NCBI RefSeq assembly: GCF_036245865.1
Contig: NZ_BTTW01000002.1
Location: 372,001-436,000, forward strand
Direction: 5' to 3'
From: Corallococcus caeni
GTDB lineage: Bacteria; Myxococcota; Myxococcia; Myxococcales; Myxococcaceae
Length of the DNA stretch: 64,000 nt
Of this stretch, positions 52,841 through 60,732 are shown in pieces. The translations under genes were made by a program, and so were the position numbers. Each line of letters begins with the position of its first letter. Within the stretch, counting starts at the first letter, position 1. The notes beneath the pieces are model-generated. The model saw only the letters and a list, made by a program, of their open reading frames with translations. It searched no databases and was not told the DNA's origin.

Positions 52841-54814
52841 ATGAAGCCCACCCTGCTGCTCGTCGAAGCCCCGGGCCCGCGCCGGGAGCTCCTGTCCCTG
52901 GCGTTCCAGGGCCAGGGCTGGCGGGTGCTGCTGGCGGCCGGGGTGGAGCCGCTGGTGCGCGCCCTGCGCGAGTCCCCGCCGGTGCACCTGGTGCTGGCGC
53001 CGGCCGGGCTGCTCACGGTGGCGGGGCCCCTGAACGACGCGCTGCGGGAGGCGCTGACGGCGGCCGGCGCGGCGCTGTGGGTGGAGGCGCCGCCGGCCGA
53101 GCAGGAGGCCCTGCGGTGGCCCGGCGTGCCGGTGACGGGCTTCCTCTCTCCGTCCCTGTCGCTGGGCCAGCGCGTGGAGGCGGTGCGGGAGGCGCTGCCG
53201 CCGGACGCGCGCGAGGCGGATGACGGCCGGGCGCCGCTGCGGGTGCTGGTGGCGGAGGACGACCCCGTCTACCGCAAGCTGCTGCGGCTGGCGCTGACCC
53301 CCTTCCGCTTCGAGCTGCTGGAGGCGGAGGACGGCATGGCCGCGCTGGAGCTGGCGCGGCGGCGGCGGCCGGACGTGGTGCTGTCGGACGTGCTGATGCC
53401 CCGGCTGGACGGCTTCCGGCTGTGCCTGGCGCTGCGCCAGGACCCGAAGCTCGCGCGCGTGCCGGTCATCCTCACGCACGCCACCGCGCCGGACGAGCTG
53501 GACCTGCGCATGGCCGCCAACGTGGGGGCCAACGGCTTCGTGCGGCGCGCGCAGGGGGATGACGAGCTGGTGGCGACGCTCTTGCGCGAGTCGCGCGCGG
53601 AGGGGCCGCTGCCCGCGCCCGTGCCCGGCGAGCTGTCTACGGAGCCGCACCTGTACTCGATGGTGCGGCAGCTGGAGCGGCGCGTGGGGCTGCTGGAACA
53701 GGCCGAGCGCACCGCGCGCGAGAGCGAGGAGCGCTACCGGCTGGTGGTGTCCGGCTCCTATGATGGCGTGTGGGACTGGGACGTGCGCGACCAGCGCATG
53801 TACTGGAGCCCGCGGCTGCTGGAGATGCTGGGGATGAAGCCGGAGGACTTCCCCGGCACCTCCGAGGCGTTCCTCGCGCGGGTGCATCCGGAGGACCGGG
53901 ACGAGGTGGCGTCCGCGCTGGCGCGGCACCTGGAGCAGGGCACGCCCTACGACGTGTCCTTCCGGCTGAGGCACGAGGCCGGGGGCTACCGCTCATGCGT
54001 GAGCCGGGGCCGGGCCCTCCGCGACGCGCAGGGGCGGCCCGTGCGCATGGCGGGCATCATCGGCGACGTGACGGAGCAGCTGCGGCTGTACCGCGAGGCG
54101 CGCGAGGCGGTGCGTGTGCGGGACGAGTTCCTGGCGGTGGCCGCGCACGAGCTGCGCACGCCCCTGGCCGCGCTGCGGCTGCGCGTGCAGGGCACGGCGG
54201 CGGCGCTCAAGCACGAGCACCGGGTGGCGCCGGAGCGGCTGGAGCGCGCGCTGGTGGCGGCGGACCGGCAGGTGCAGCGGCTGGCGGACCTGGTGGAGGG
54301 GCTGCTGGACGTGTCGCAGATGCAGGGCCAGGCGCCCCGGTTGAACCTGGAGGACGTGGACCTGGGGCAGGTGGTGCGCGACGTGGTGGTGCGCTCGGAG
54401 GAGATGGCGGCGCGCGCCGGGTGCCTGCTGGTGGTGCGCGACGTCGCGTCCGCGGTGGGCCGCTGGGACGCGCTCCGGCTGGGACAGGTGGTGTCGCACC
54501 TGCTGGTCAACGCGGTGAAGTTCGGCCCGGGCCGGCCGGTGGAGCTGGAGGTCCAGGCGGACGCGGACGCGGCCTTCCTGGTGGTGCGCGACCACGGCAT
54601 CGGCATCGCGCAGGACCGGGTGGACGGCCTCTTCCGCCGCTTCGAGCGCGCCGTGCCCACCCGCAACTACGGCGGCCTGGGGCTGGGGCTGTACCGCCTG
54701 CACCGCATCGTGGAGGCGCACGGAGGGGAGGTGGCCGTCACTAGCATCCCGGGCCAGGGCGCCACCTTCCGGGTGCGGCTGCCGCGCGCGGGCCCCCCGG
54801 CCGTCCACGCCTGA
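52841..54814 (+). CDS. Hybrid sensor kinase: pseudo-receiver, receiver, PAS, histidine kinase
   Basis: A 657-residue cytosolic protein. Residues 1-115 form a degenerate receiver-like domain (MKPTLLLVEAPGPRRELL), 132-250 an intact receiver (VLVAEDDP, D183 in VVLSDVLMPRLDG), then a coiled coil, a PAS/PAC domain (VVSGSYDGVWDWDVRDQRMY), HisKA (FLAVAAHELRTPLAAL) and HATPase (GLGLGLYRLHRIVEAHGG). Phosphorylation of the receiver may gate kinase output. The ATG at 52841 is chosen from domain content; a GTG at 52766 is possible. Confidence 0.85.
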   Translation: MKPTLLLVEAPGPRRELLSLAFQGQGWRVLLAAGVEPLVRALRESPPVHLVLAPAGLLTVAGPLNDALREALTAAGAALWVEAPPAEQEALRWPGVPVTGFLSPSLSLGQRVEAVREALPPDAREADDGRAPLRVLVAEDDPVYRKLLRLALTPFRFELLEAEDGMAALELARRRRPDVVLSDVLMPRLDGFRLCLALRQDPKLARVPVILTHATAPDELDLRMAANVGANGFVRRAQGDDELVATLLRESRAEGPLPAPVPGELSTEPHLYSMVRQLERRVGLLEQAERTARESEERYRLVVSGSYDGVWDWDVRDQRMYWSPRLLEMLGMKPEDFPGTSEAFLARVHPEDRDEVASALARHLEQGTPYDVSFRLRHEAGGYRSCVSRGRALRDAQGRPVRMAGIIGDVTEQLRLYREAREAVRVRDEFLAVAAHELRTPLAALRLRVQGTAAALKHEHRVAPERLERALVAADRQVQRLADLVEGLLDVSQMQGQAPRLNLEDVDLGQVVRDVVVRSEEMAARAGCLLVVRDVASAVGRWDALRLGQVVSHLLVNAVKFGPGRPVELEVQADADAAFLVVRDHGIGIAQDRVDGLFRRFERAVPTRNYGGLGLGLYRLHRIVEAHGGEVAVTSIPGQGATFRVRLPRAGPPAVHA

Positions 54815-54816
54815 GG

Positions 54817-54838
54817 GGCGGACGTCCGGACGTCCGCC
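54817..54838. terminator. Perfect 22-bp palindrome after the hybrid kinase
   Basis: GGCGGACGTCC followed directly by its reverse complement forms a perfect palindrome two bases after the stop codon. As RNA it folds to a 9-bp stem with a CCGG loop. Probably a terminator without a T-run; an operator for the next gene is the alternative. Confidence 0.5.
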
Positions 54839-54889
54839 GGCTCTGTCCGCTGACCCACACAGGGCCGCGGGCCGCCGCTGCTGGCGCCC

Positions 54890-55324
54890 ATGGCAGGACG
54901 CAATTTCCCCCTCATGGGAAAACGACCCACCGTGTTGGTGCTCAACGGGAGCGAGGACCTCATCGAGGCGCTGGAGGAGGTGCTGGACGAGGCGGGCTTC
55001 CAGACGAAGGGCGTGCGCGTGCAGGACATCATGCGCGGGCCCCTGGACTTCGCCACGCTGGTGCGTGAGACGGCGCCGCAGGTCATCGTCTACGACATCA
55101 GCGTGCCGTTCGACCTGAGCTGGCACGCGTTCCAGAAGCTGGCCGCGAACCCGGCCGCCGCGGGCATCCCCTTCGTGCTCACCACCACCAACCGCGAGGG
55201 CGCGCGGGAGTACACGGGGCCGGATGTCATCGAGTTGCTGTTGAAACCCTATGACATCGACCAGTTCACCCAGGCCGTGTCTCAGGCGGCGAGGCGCGGG
55301 ACCGTCGCGGCAAGCGCACGGTGA
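54890..55324 (+). CDS. Stand-alone degenerate receiver-like protein
   Basis: A 144-residue protein with a receiver-type alternation (TVLVLNGSEDLIEALEEVLD, VIVYDISVPFDLSWHAFQKL, PFVLTTTNREG, IELLLKPYDIDQFTQAV). The acidic pair on strand 1 is replaced by NGS, but an aspartate remains in YDIS and the lysine in LLKP is conserved, so phosphorylation is doubtful. An ATG at 54914 is an alternative start. Same strand as the hybrid kinase upstream. Confidence 0.7.
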   Translation: MAGRNFPLMGKRPTVLVLNGSEDLIEALEEVLDEAGFQTKGVRVQDIMRGPLDFATLVRETAPQVIVYDISVPFDLSWHAFQKLAANPAAAGIPFVLTTTNREGAREYTGPDVIELLLKPYDIDQFTQAVSQAARRGTVAASAR

Positions 55325-55378
55325 ACCCCCGGGGCGCGGATGGCTTGCTCCATGAGGGGGTCATGGGGGCTGTATGAA

Positions 55379-55448
55379 AGACTTCTCATCCATGGGGGCC
55401 GCGTCGTCCCGTGATTCCTTTCCACGCTGAAAGGGCGATGAGAAGTCT
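55379..55448. promoter_or_regulatory. Widely spaced perfect 12-bp inverted repeat
   Basis: AGACTTCTCATC (55379-55390) and GATGAGAAGTCT (55437-55448) are exact inverted repeats 46 bases apart in the gap between the pseudo-receiver and GT39 genes. They may be paired operator half-sites or the stem of a long leader structure. Confidence 0.45.
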
Positions 55449-55565
55449 CTCAGGGAGCGCCCGGGCGAGGACGGCGCGCGCAGGTCTCAGGCATGACGTC
55501 GCGGGTGTCCCCGCGAGCCACGGCGCATTGAAGCCCGGGCGGGAGCGGGGAAGAGCGGGTGCCGG

Positions 55566-57116
55566 ATGTCGCGCACGTCCTCGGGGGCCGCCCATTCGAG
55601 CGGGCAGCCCTGGTTCCTGGTGTTCGTGCTGGGGCTCATGCTGCTGCGGCTCGTCTATGCCGGACAGGTGGAGCTGGCGCCGCAGGAGGCCTATTACTGG
55701 CAATACGCGCGACACCTGGACCTGTCCTATCTGGACCATCCGCCCCTGTGCGCGTGGTGGATGGCTTTGTCCATGCGGCTGCTGGGGAACACCGAGCTCG
55801 CGGTGCGCCTGCCGGCCATCCTGTCCTCCACGCTGCTGAGCGGTGTCTTGTACTCACTGGGCGCGCGGCTGTACTCGCCGGCCGCGGGAGTCCTGGCGGC
55901 GCTGGCCGCGAACGCCACCGTGCTGTTCGGACTGGGCGCGGTGGTGATGACGCCGGATGTGCCGCTGGTGCTGTGCTGGACCGCCGCGCTGCGCGTGCTC
56001 TGCGAGCTGGTGCTGCCGGACGGCCAGGGCCCCGGGCGCTTCGCCTGGCGCTGGTACCTGTTGGGCCTGCTCTGCGGGCTGGCGCTGCTGTCCAAGTACA
56101 CCGCCGCGCTGCTGCCGCTCCAGGTGCTGGCAACTGCGCTGGTGACGCGGCGGGGCCGCGAGGCCCTGCGCACCCCGCACCCCTACCTCGCGTGCGCGCT
56201 CATGCTCGCGGTCTTCTCCCCGGTGCTCGTCTGGAATCACGCGCATGGCTGGGCGTCCTTCGCGTTCCAGACCACGTCGCGGGCGCGGACGGTGGATGGC
56301 TTCCATGGCTATCTCGTCGGGCGTTACCTCGGGTTGCAGGCGGTGGCCGTGGGGCCGCTGCTCTACCTGGCGCTGTGGCTGACCGCCGCGGTCCTCGCGC
56401 GGCAGGCGTGGAGGGGAGACGCCCGCGCGCGCCTGCTGGCGCTGGCCAGCCTGCCGGGACTCGCCCTGTTCACGCTGGTGAGTCCGCTGCACTGGGTGAA
56501 GATGAACTGGGTGGCGCCCGCGTACATCGGTCTGCTGGTGGCCGCCGCGGCCGGGGCGTGCGCGCTGCGTGAGCGCCGGGCCGTGCGCGGGTACGCCGCG
56601 CTGAGCGTGGGCGTGGGCGCGGTGCTGATGGTGGGCATGTACCTGATGCCCCTGTGCCCGTGGATCCCCTTCCGCGAGCGCGACAACCTGGTGAGCGGGT
56701 GGCGGGAGCTGGCCGAAGCGGTGCAGCACCACCGCGAGGCCGCCGGGCTCCCCGCGCCCGGAGTCGTGGGCTGGGGCTACAAGACGGCGAGCGAGCTGGC
56801 CTTCTATCTCCCGGACCGCCCGGAGACGCGGTCCGACGCCGCGCTCGGGGGAAGCGGGCTGGCCTATGACTTCTGGCCAGACCCGGCGGATCCGGGAGGG
56901 GATGCCATCATCGTCGCCGACCAGCGCCAGCCGCTGCGGGACGCGGCGACCCGGCTGGGGGCGCACTGCGCGGCCGTGGTCGAGCTGCCTTCCGTGACGG
57001 TGCATCGCGGTCCGCGGACGGTGACGACCTTCAGCCTCTGGTCCTGTCAGCACGCACGGACCCCGCGGCAGGTGGCGGCCCGGGGGCTTCCAGTGGATTC
57101 GGAAGGTGCAAGGTGA
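55566..57116 (+). CDS. ArnT-like GT39-family membrane glycosyltransferase
   Basis: A 516-residue inner-membrane protein with about ten to twelve helices. The motif APQEAYYWQYARHLDLSYLD then HPPLCAWW is the signature of GT39/ArnT enzymes that transfer a sugar from a lipid carrier to lipids or proteins at the periplasmic face. The C-terminal soluble part (YKTASELAFYLPDRPETRS) fits the family. The 3' end overlaps the convergent kinase gene by 86 bases. The sugar and acceptor cannot be deduced; ArnT itself modifies lipid A. Confidence 0.85.
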   Translation: MSRTSSGAAHSSGQPWFLVFVLGLMLLRLVYAGQVELAPQEAYYWQYARHLDLSYLDHPPLCAWWMALSMRLLGNTELAVRLPAILSSTLLSGVLYSLGARLYSPAAGVLAALAANATVLFGLGAVVMTPDVPLVLCWTAALRVLCELVLPDGQGPGRFAWRWYLLGLLCGLALLSKYTAALLPLQVLATALVTRRGREALRTPHPYLACALMLAVFSPVLVWNHAHGWASFAFQTTSRARTVDGFHGYLVGRYLGLQAVAVGPLLYLALWLTAAVLARQAWRGDARARLLALASLPGLALFTLVSPLHWVKMNWVAPAYIGLLVAAAAGACALRERRAVRGYAALSVGVGAVLMVGMYLMPLCPWIPFRERDNLVSGWRELAEAVQHHREAAGLPAPGVVGWGYKTASELAFYLPDRPETRSDAALGGSGLAYDFWPDPADPGGDAIIVADQRQPLRDAATRLGAHCAAVVELPSVTVHRGPRTVTTFSLWSCQHARTPRQVAARGLPVDSEGAR

Positions 57117-58167
57117 AGCGGCTCTCGCCGTCGCTGCTCCGCGCGTAGTCGAGCGTGCCGCCGTGCGCCTCCGCGAGGGTGCGCGACAGCGCGAGCCCCA
57201 GGCCCGTGCCTTCCCCCGTCCGCGCGGCGTCCGCCCGGGCGAAGCGCTGGAAGAGCCGGGGCAGGAAGGCGGGGTCCACGCCCGGACCGTCGTCGCTCAC
57301 GGTGACGCGGGCCTCCGTGTCCGTCGCGTCCAGCGCCACGCGGATCCGCTGCCGCGCGTGGCGGCGCGCGTTGGACAGCAGGTTGTCCAGCACGTGGGCC
57401 AGGAGGACGGGGCTGCCCTGGACCCGCGTGGGGCCGCCCGTCAGCTCCAGCGTCAGGCGCTGGCCCCGTGCCGCCAGGAGCTGCTCCGTGCGGTGCAGGG
57501 CCGTCCGCGCCAGGAGGTGGAGGTCCACGGGCTCCGGCCTGAGGACCCGCGTGCCGGCATCCGCGCGCGCAAGCTGCAACAGCGCGTCCACGAGGCGCGA
57601 CAGCCGCTGGGTTTCGTCGAGCACGACGCCCAGCGCGCGGCGGTACTCCTCGGGCGTCCGCTCGCGCCGGAGGGTGACCTCCGTCTCCCCCAGGATGACG
57701 GTGAGCGGCGTGCGCAGCTCGTGCGCCGCGTCGGCGGTGAAGGTCTGGATGCGCGCCAGGGACGCGCGCGCGTCCGCGAGCAGTCCGTTCAGGGTCGATG
57801 CCAGTTCGTCCCACTCGTCCCCCGTCCCGCGCAGGGGCAGGCTCAGGTCCAGCTCCGAGGCGCGCGCGGCGCGGACCCGGTCTCGTGCTTCGCGCAAGGG
57901 GGCCAGCGCGCTCCGTGCCAGCGCGCCACCCAACGCCGTGGCCCCCAGCACCGCGAGCGGCGTGGTGAGGACCATGGCGCCCAGGGACTGGAGCGCATCG
58001 TCGAAGAGGCCCTCATGGCGCTTCCCGGGCGCGTCTCCGCGTTGCTCCCACCACTCCCCCGTGACGAGCACCGCGGTCACCACGCCGCCGTAGAGCAGCA
58101 GGGTTCCCAGGACGGCGCTGGCGAAGAAGAGCGTCAGCCGGGCGCGGAGGGTGCGCGGGCGCCTCAT
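57031..58167 (-). CDS. OmpR-type system sensor histidine kinase
   Basis: A 378-residue kinase with two membrane helices (about 12-35 and 62-80) and a small periplasmic region, a HAMP-like linker, HisKA with phospho-His149 (FTADAAHELRTPLTVILG), and HATPase (LDNLLSNARRHA, GTGLGLALSRTLAEAHGG). It resembles CusS/QseC-type sensors. The ATG overlaps the regulator's stop (ATGA), so it is the cognate pair. Its 3' end overlaps the convergent GT39 gene. Confidence 0.9.
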   Translation of the reverse strand: MRRPRTLRARLTLFFASAVLGTLLLYGGVVTAVLVTGEWWEQRGDAPGKRHEGLFDDALQSLGAMVLTTPLAVLGATALGGALARSALAPLREARDRVRAARASELDLSLPLRGTGDEWDELASTLNGLLADARASLARIQTFTADAAHELRTPLTVILGETEVTLRRERTPEEYRRALGVVLDETQRLSRLVDALLQLARADAGTRVLRPEPVDLHLLARTALHRTEQLLAARGQRLTLELTGGPTRVQGSPVLLAHVLDNLLSNARRHARQRIRVALDATDTEARVTVSDDGPGVDPAFLPRLFQRFARADAARTGEGTGLGLALSRTLAEAHGGTLDYARSSDGESRFTLHLPNPLEAPGPPPAAGSVRADRTRG

Positions 58168-58838
58168 GCCTGGCTCCGGAGCAGGTAGCCCACGCCCCTC
58201 ACCGTGTGGATGAGCTTCACGTCGAAAGGCGCGTCCACCTTGGCCCGCAGGTAGCGGATGTAGACCTCCACGACGTTGGAGAAGGTCTCGAAGTCGTGGT
58301 CCCAGACGGCCTGGACGATGCGCGTGCGGGAGACCACCTCGCCCGCGTGCTCCAGCAGGAAGCGCAGCAGCGCGTACTCGCGCGCGGTCAAGAGGATGTC
58401 CACGCCCGCTCGGACCACCTTCCGCGTCGCGGGGTCCAGGGTCAGGTCCCCATGGCGCAAGAGCGGGCTGGGGCGGCGGTCCACGCGGCGGAGGATGGCT
58501 CGCATGCGCGCGAGCAGCTCCTCGAAGGAGAAGGGTTTGACGAGGTAGTCATCCGCGCCGGCGTTGAGCGCGCCAATCCGGTCCGCGACCGCGTCCCGCG
58601 CGGTGAGCATGAGGACCGGGGTGATGTCCTGCCGCGCGCGCAACGCCCGCAGCAGGTCCAGGCCTGACACCCCGGGCAGCATCCAGTCCAGGATGATGAG
58701 CTCGAAGCGCTCATGGCGCAGCAGCTCCTGGGCGCTCACGCCGTCTTCGCATTCCCGCACCGGGAAGCCCTCTTCCGTGAGGCCCCGGGCGATGAAGGCC
58801 CGGACACGCAGCTCGTCTTCGACGATGAGGATGGACAC
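58164..58838 (-). CDS. OmpR/PhoB-family response regulator
   Basis: A 224-residue regulator. Receiver with VEDE at 6-9, D51 in LIILDWMLPGVSG and the KPFSFEELLAR lysine, followed by the winged-helix output (LTAREYALLRFLLEHAGEVV, SNVVEVYIRYLRAKVD, RGVGYLL). A GTG start at 58838 places ILIVEDE at its usual position. First gene of a pair with the kinase at 57031; target unknown. The neighbouring GT39 gene suggests envelope modification as a possible output. Confidence 0.92.
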   Translation of the reverse strand: MSILIVEDELRVRAFIARGLTEEGFPVRECEDGVSAQELLRHERFELIILDWMLPGVSGLDLLRALRARQDITPVLMLTARDAVADRIGALNAGADDYLVKPFSFEELLARMRAILRRVDRRPSPLLRHGDLTLDPATRKVVRAGVDILLTAREYALLRFLLEHAGEVVSRTRIVQAVWDHDFETFSNVVEVYIRYLRAKVDAPFDVKLIHTVRGVGYLLRSQA

Positions 58839-58873
58839 GCTCAGGCTCCTGGCACCTGGACCTGTGTTTCGGG

Positions 58874-60550
58874 CTAGGGGCGCGGTGGCTGCGACGGGGG
58901 CCGTCGCGGCAGGCGCACGGTGAAGGTGGTGCCGGTGTCCGCGGCGCTGGCCACGCCCACGTGGCCCCCGTGGGCCCGCACCACCTGCCGGACGATGAAG
59001 AGGCCCAGGCCGATGCTGCGGTCCGCGCGGTTCTCCTGGTGGGAGACGCCGCGCTCCAGGGGCTCGAAGAGGCGCGGCAGCAGGTCCTGGGGGATGGGCG
59101 CGCCGGCGTTGTGCACCTCCAGCACCACGCTGTCGGCCTCGCCCCGGGTGTCCACCTGGACGGGGGCGGCCTTGTCGCCGTAGGTCAGCGCGTTGCCCAG
59201 CAGGTTGCCCACCACCTGGGCCAGCCGGTCCGCGTCCCACGTCCCCGCGCCGTCCCCGGCCTGGGTGTGCAGGATGGCGCGGCCGGGGGCCTGCGTCTGG
59301 GCCTCCTCGATGGCGGTCTCCACCAGGGCGTGGAGGTCCGCTTCCCGGGGATGCAGGATGAGGCCGCCGTGGCGCACCTGGGTGAAGTCCAGCAGGTCGC
59401 GGATCATCCGCACGGCCCGCTCGGTGGACGCGCGGATGCGGTTGACGCGCTTGCGCTGGGCTTCGTTGAGGCTGTCGCGCTCCAGCAGCAGCGACGCGGA
59501 CAGCAGGACGGCGGACAGCGGGGTGCGCAGGTCGTGGCTCACGATGCCGATGAGCTGCCGCTCGAAGTCCCCGCGCTGGCGGGCCTCCGCCTCCAGCCGC
59601 TTGCGCGCGGTCACGTCCCGCAGGGCGCCCACCACCTGCTGGACCTCGCCGTCGCTGTTGCGGACGATGATGGCCTGCTCCTCCACGTTCCGCCACGCGC
59701 CCCGCGCGTCGTGGAAGCGGTAGCCGCACCGCCATAAATCCCCGCTCCCCGCGAGCGCGTCCATGAAGCCCTGCCGGACGGACGCCAGGTCCTCCGGGTG
59801 GATGTGTTCGCGCCACCAGTCCTGGCGCGGCACCCGAGGGTCGTCCAGCCGGCCCAGGAGGTCCGGGTCCCCGCTGCTCCACTCCAGGGTGTCCGTCTGG
59901 GGGTCCCACTCCCAGATGGCGTCCTGGGTGGCGCGCGCGGCCAGCCGGAAGCGCTGGTCGCTCCTCCAGGCGCGCAGCTCCGCGGCGCGGACCTCCGCGA
60001 GCGCGCTTTCAGCCAGGGTGCGCCGGGCCAGTTCGTCGGACAGCGTCTGGCGGGTCGTGTCCAGCGCCGCCGTCGTCTGGCGCTGCCGCCAGCCCCACTG
60101 GGCGAGCCCCAGCACGCGCGCCGCCAGCTCCGAGGACCGGAACGGCTTGAACACGTAGTCGTTGGCGCCCGCGCCCAGGCCCTCGACGACGTCCTCGGGG
60201 CGCTGGTGGGAGGTGAGCAGCAGCACGGGGAGCAGCGCCGTGGCGGCGTTGCCGCGCACGAAGGCGCAGACCTCCAGGCCGGTGAGGCCCGGGGTCTCCC
60301 GGTCCAGCACGAGCACGTCCGGCACCTTCTGGAAGCCCAGGGCCTCCACCAGCGTCGCCCCGTCGGAGAACAAGACGACGTCGCACACGGGGGCGAGCGC
60401 CGCGCGCGCGGCCTGCGCCTCCGTGGGGGAGTCCTCCAGCAGCCACACCACCGGGGAACGGGCGGACGGGGAGGGTGAGCGGTGGGGAACAGGGGAAATC
60501 AAGGGGATGGGCCGGTTCCTAACCGGGCGGCCCGAGCCGCGTCCAGCCAC
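58874..60550 (-). CDS. Hybrid receiver-PAS-histidine kinase
   Basis: About 558 residues: an N-terminal receiver (VVWLLEDSP, D83 in VLVLDRETPGLTG, KPFRSSELAAR), a coiled coil, PAS/PAC (AARATQDAIWEWDPQTDTLE to GALRDVTARK), HisKA (LIGIVSHDLRTPLSAVLL) and HATPase (LLGNALTYGDKA, GLGLFIVRQVVRAHGG). A GTG at 60550 is chosen since AAAGGGG lies just upstream; GTGs at 60451-60448 and a TTG at 60502 are alternatives. Its kinase core is closely related to those at 60733 and 27836. Confidence 0.85.
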   Translation of the reverse strand: MAGRGSGRPVRNRPIPLISPVPHRSPSPSARSPVVWLLEDSPTEAQAARAALAPVCDVVLFSDGATLVEALGFQKVPDVLVLDRETPGLTGLEVCAFVRGNAATALLPVLLLTSHQRPEDVVEGLGAGANDYVFKPFRSSELAARVLGLAQWGWRQRQTTAALDTTRQTLSDELARRTLAESALAEVRAAELRAWRSDQRFRLAARATQDAIWEWDPQTDTLEWSSGDPDLLGRLDDPRVPRQDWWREHIHPEDLASVRQGFMDALAGSGDLWRCGYRFHDARGAWRNVEEQAIIVRNSDGEVQQVVGALRDVTARKRLEAEARQRGDFERQLIGIVSHDLRTPLSAVLLSASLLLERDSLNEAQRKRVNRIRASTERAVRMIRDLLDFTQVRHGGLILHPREADLHALVETAIEEAQTQAPGRAILHTQAGDGAGTWDADRLAQVVGNLLGNALTYGDKAAPVQVDTRGEADSVVLEVHNAGAPIPQDLLPRLFEPLERGVSHQENRADRSIGLGLFIVRQVVRAHGGHVGVASAADTGTTFTVRLPRRPPSQPPRP

Positions 60551-60732
60551 GGCAACCCCTTTCAACCCGCCGGCAGGTGCCCAGGCATGCAGGCACGAAC
60601 CTTCCGGAGGAGAAAAGACCGCGTGGGCATGCGTGGAGCTTATGCACGCGATGTCCAGAAGAGGACGCGGCGGGGGACGGTGTGCTCCACCGGCCGCCCC
60701 GGGCCCCGCGGCCGTCCGCGCGCCGTGCCCCC

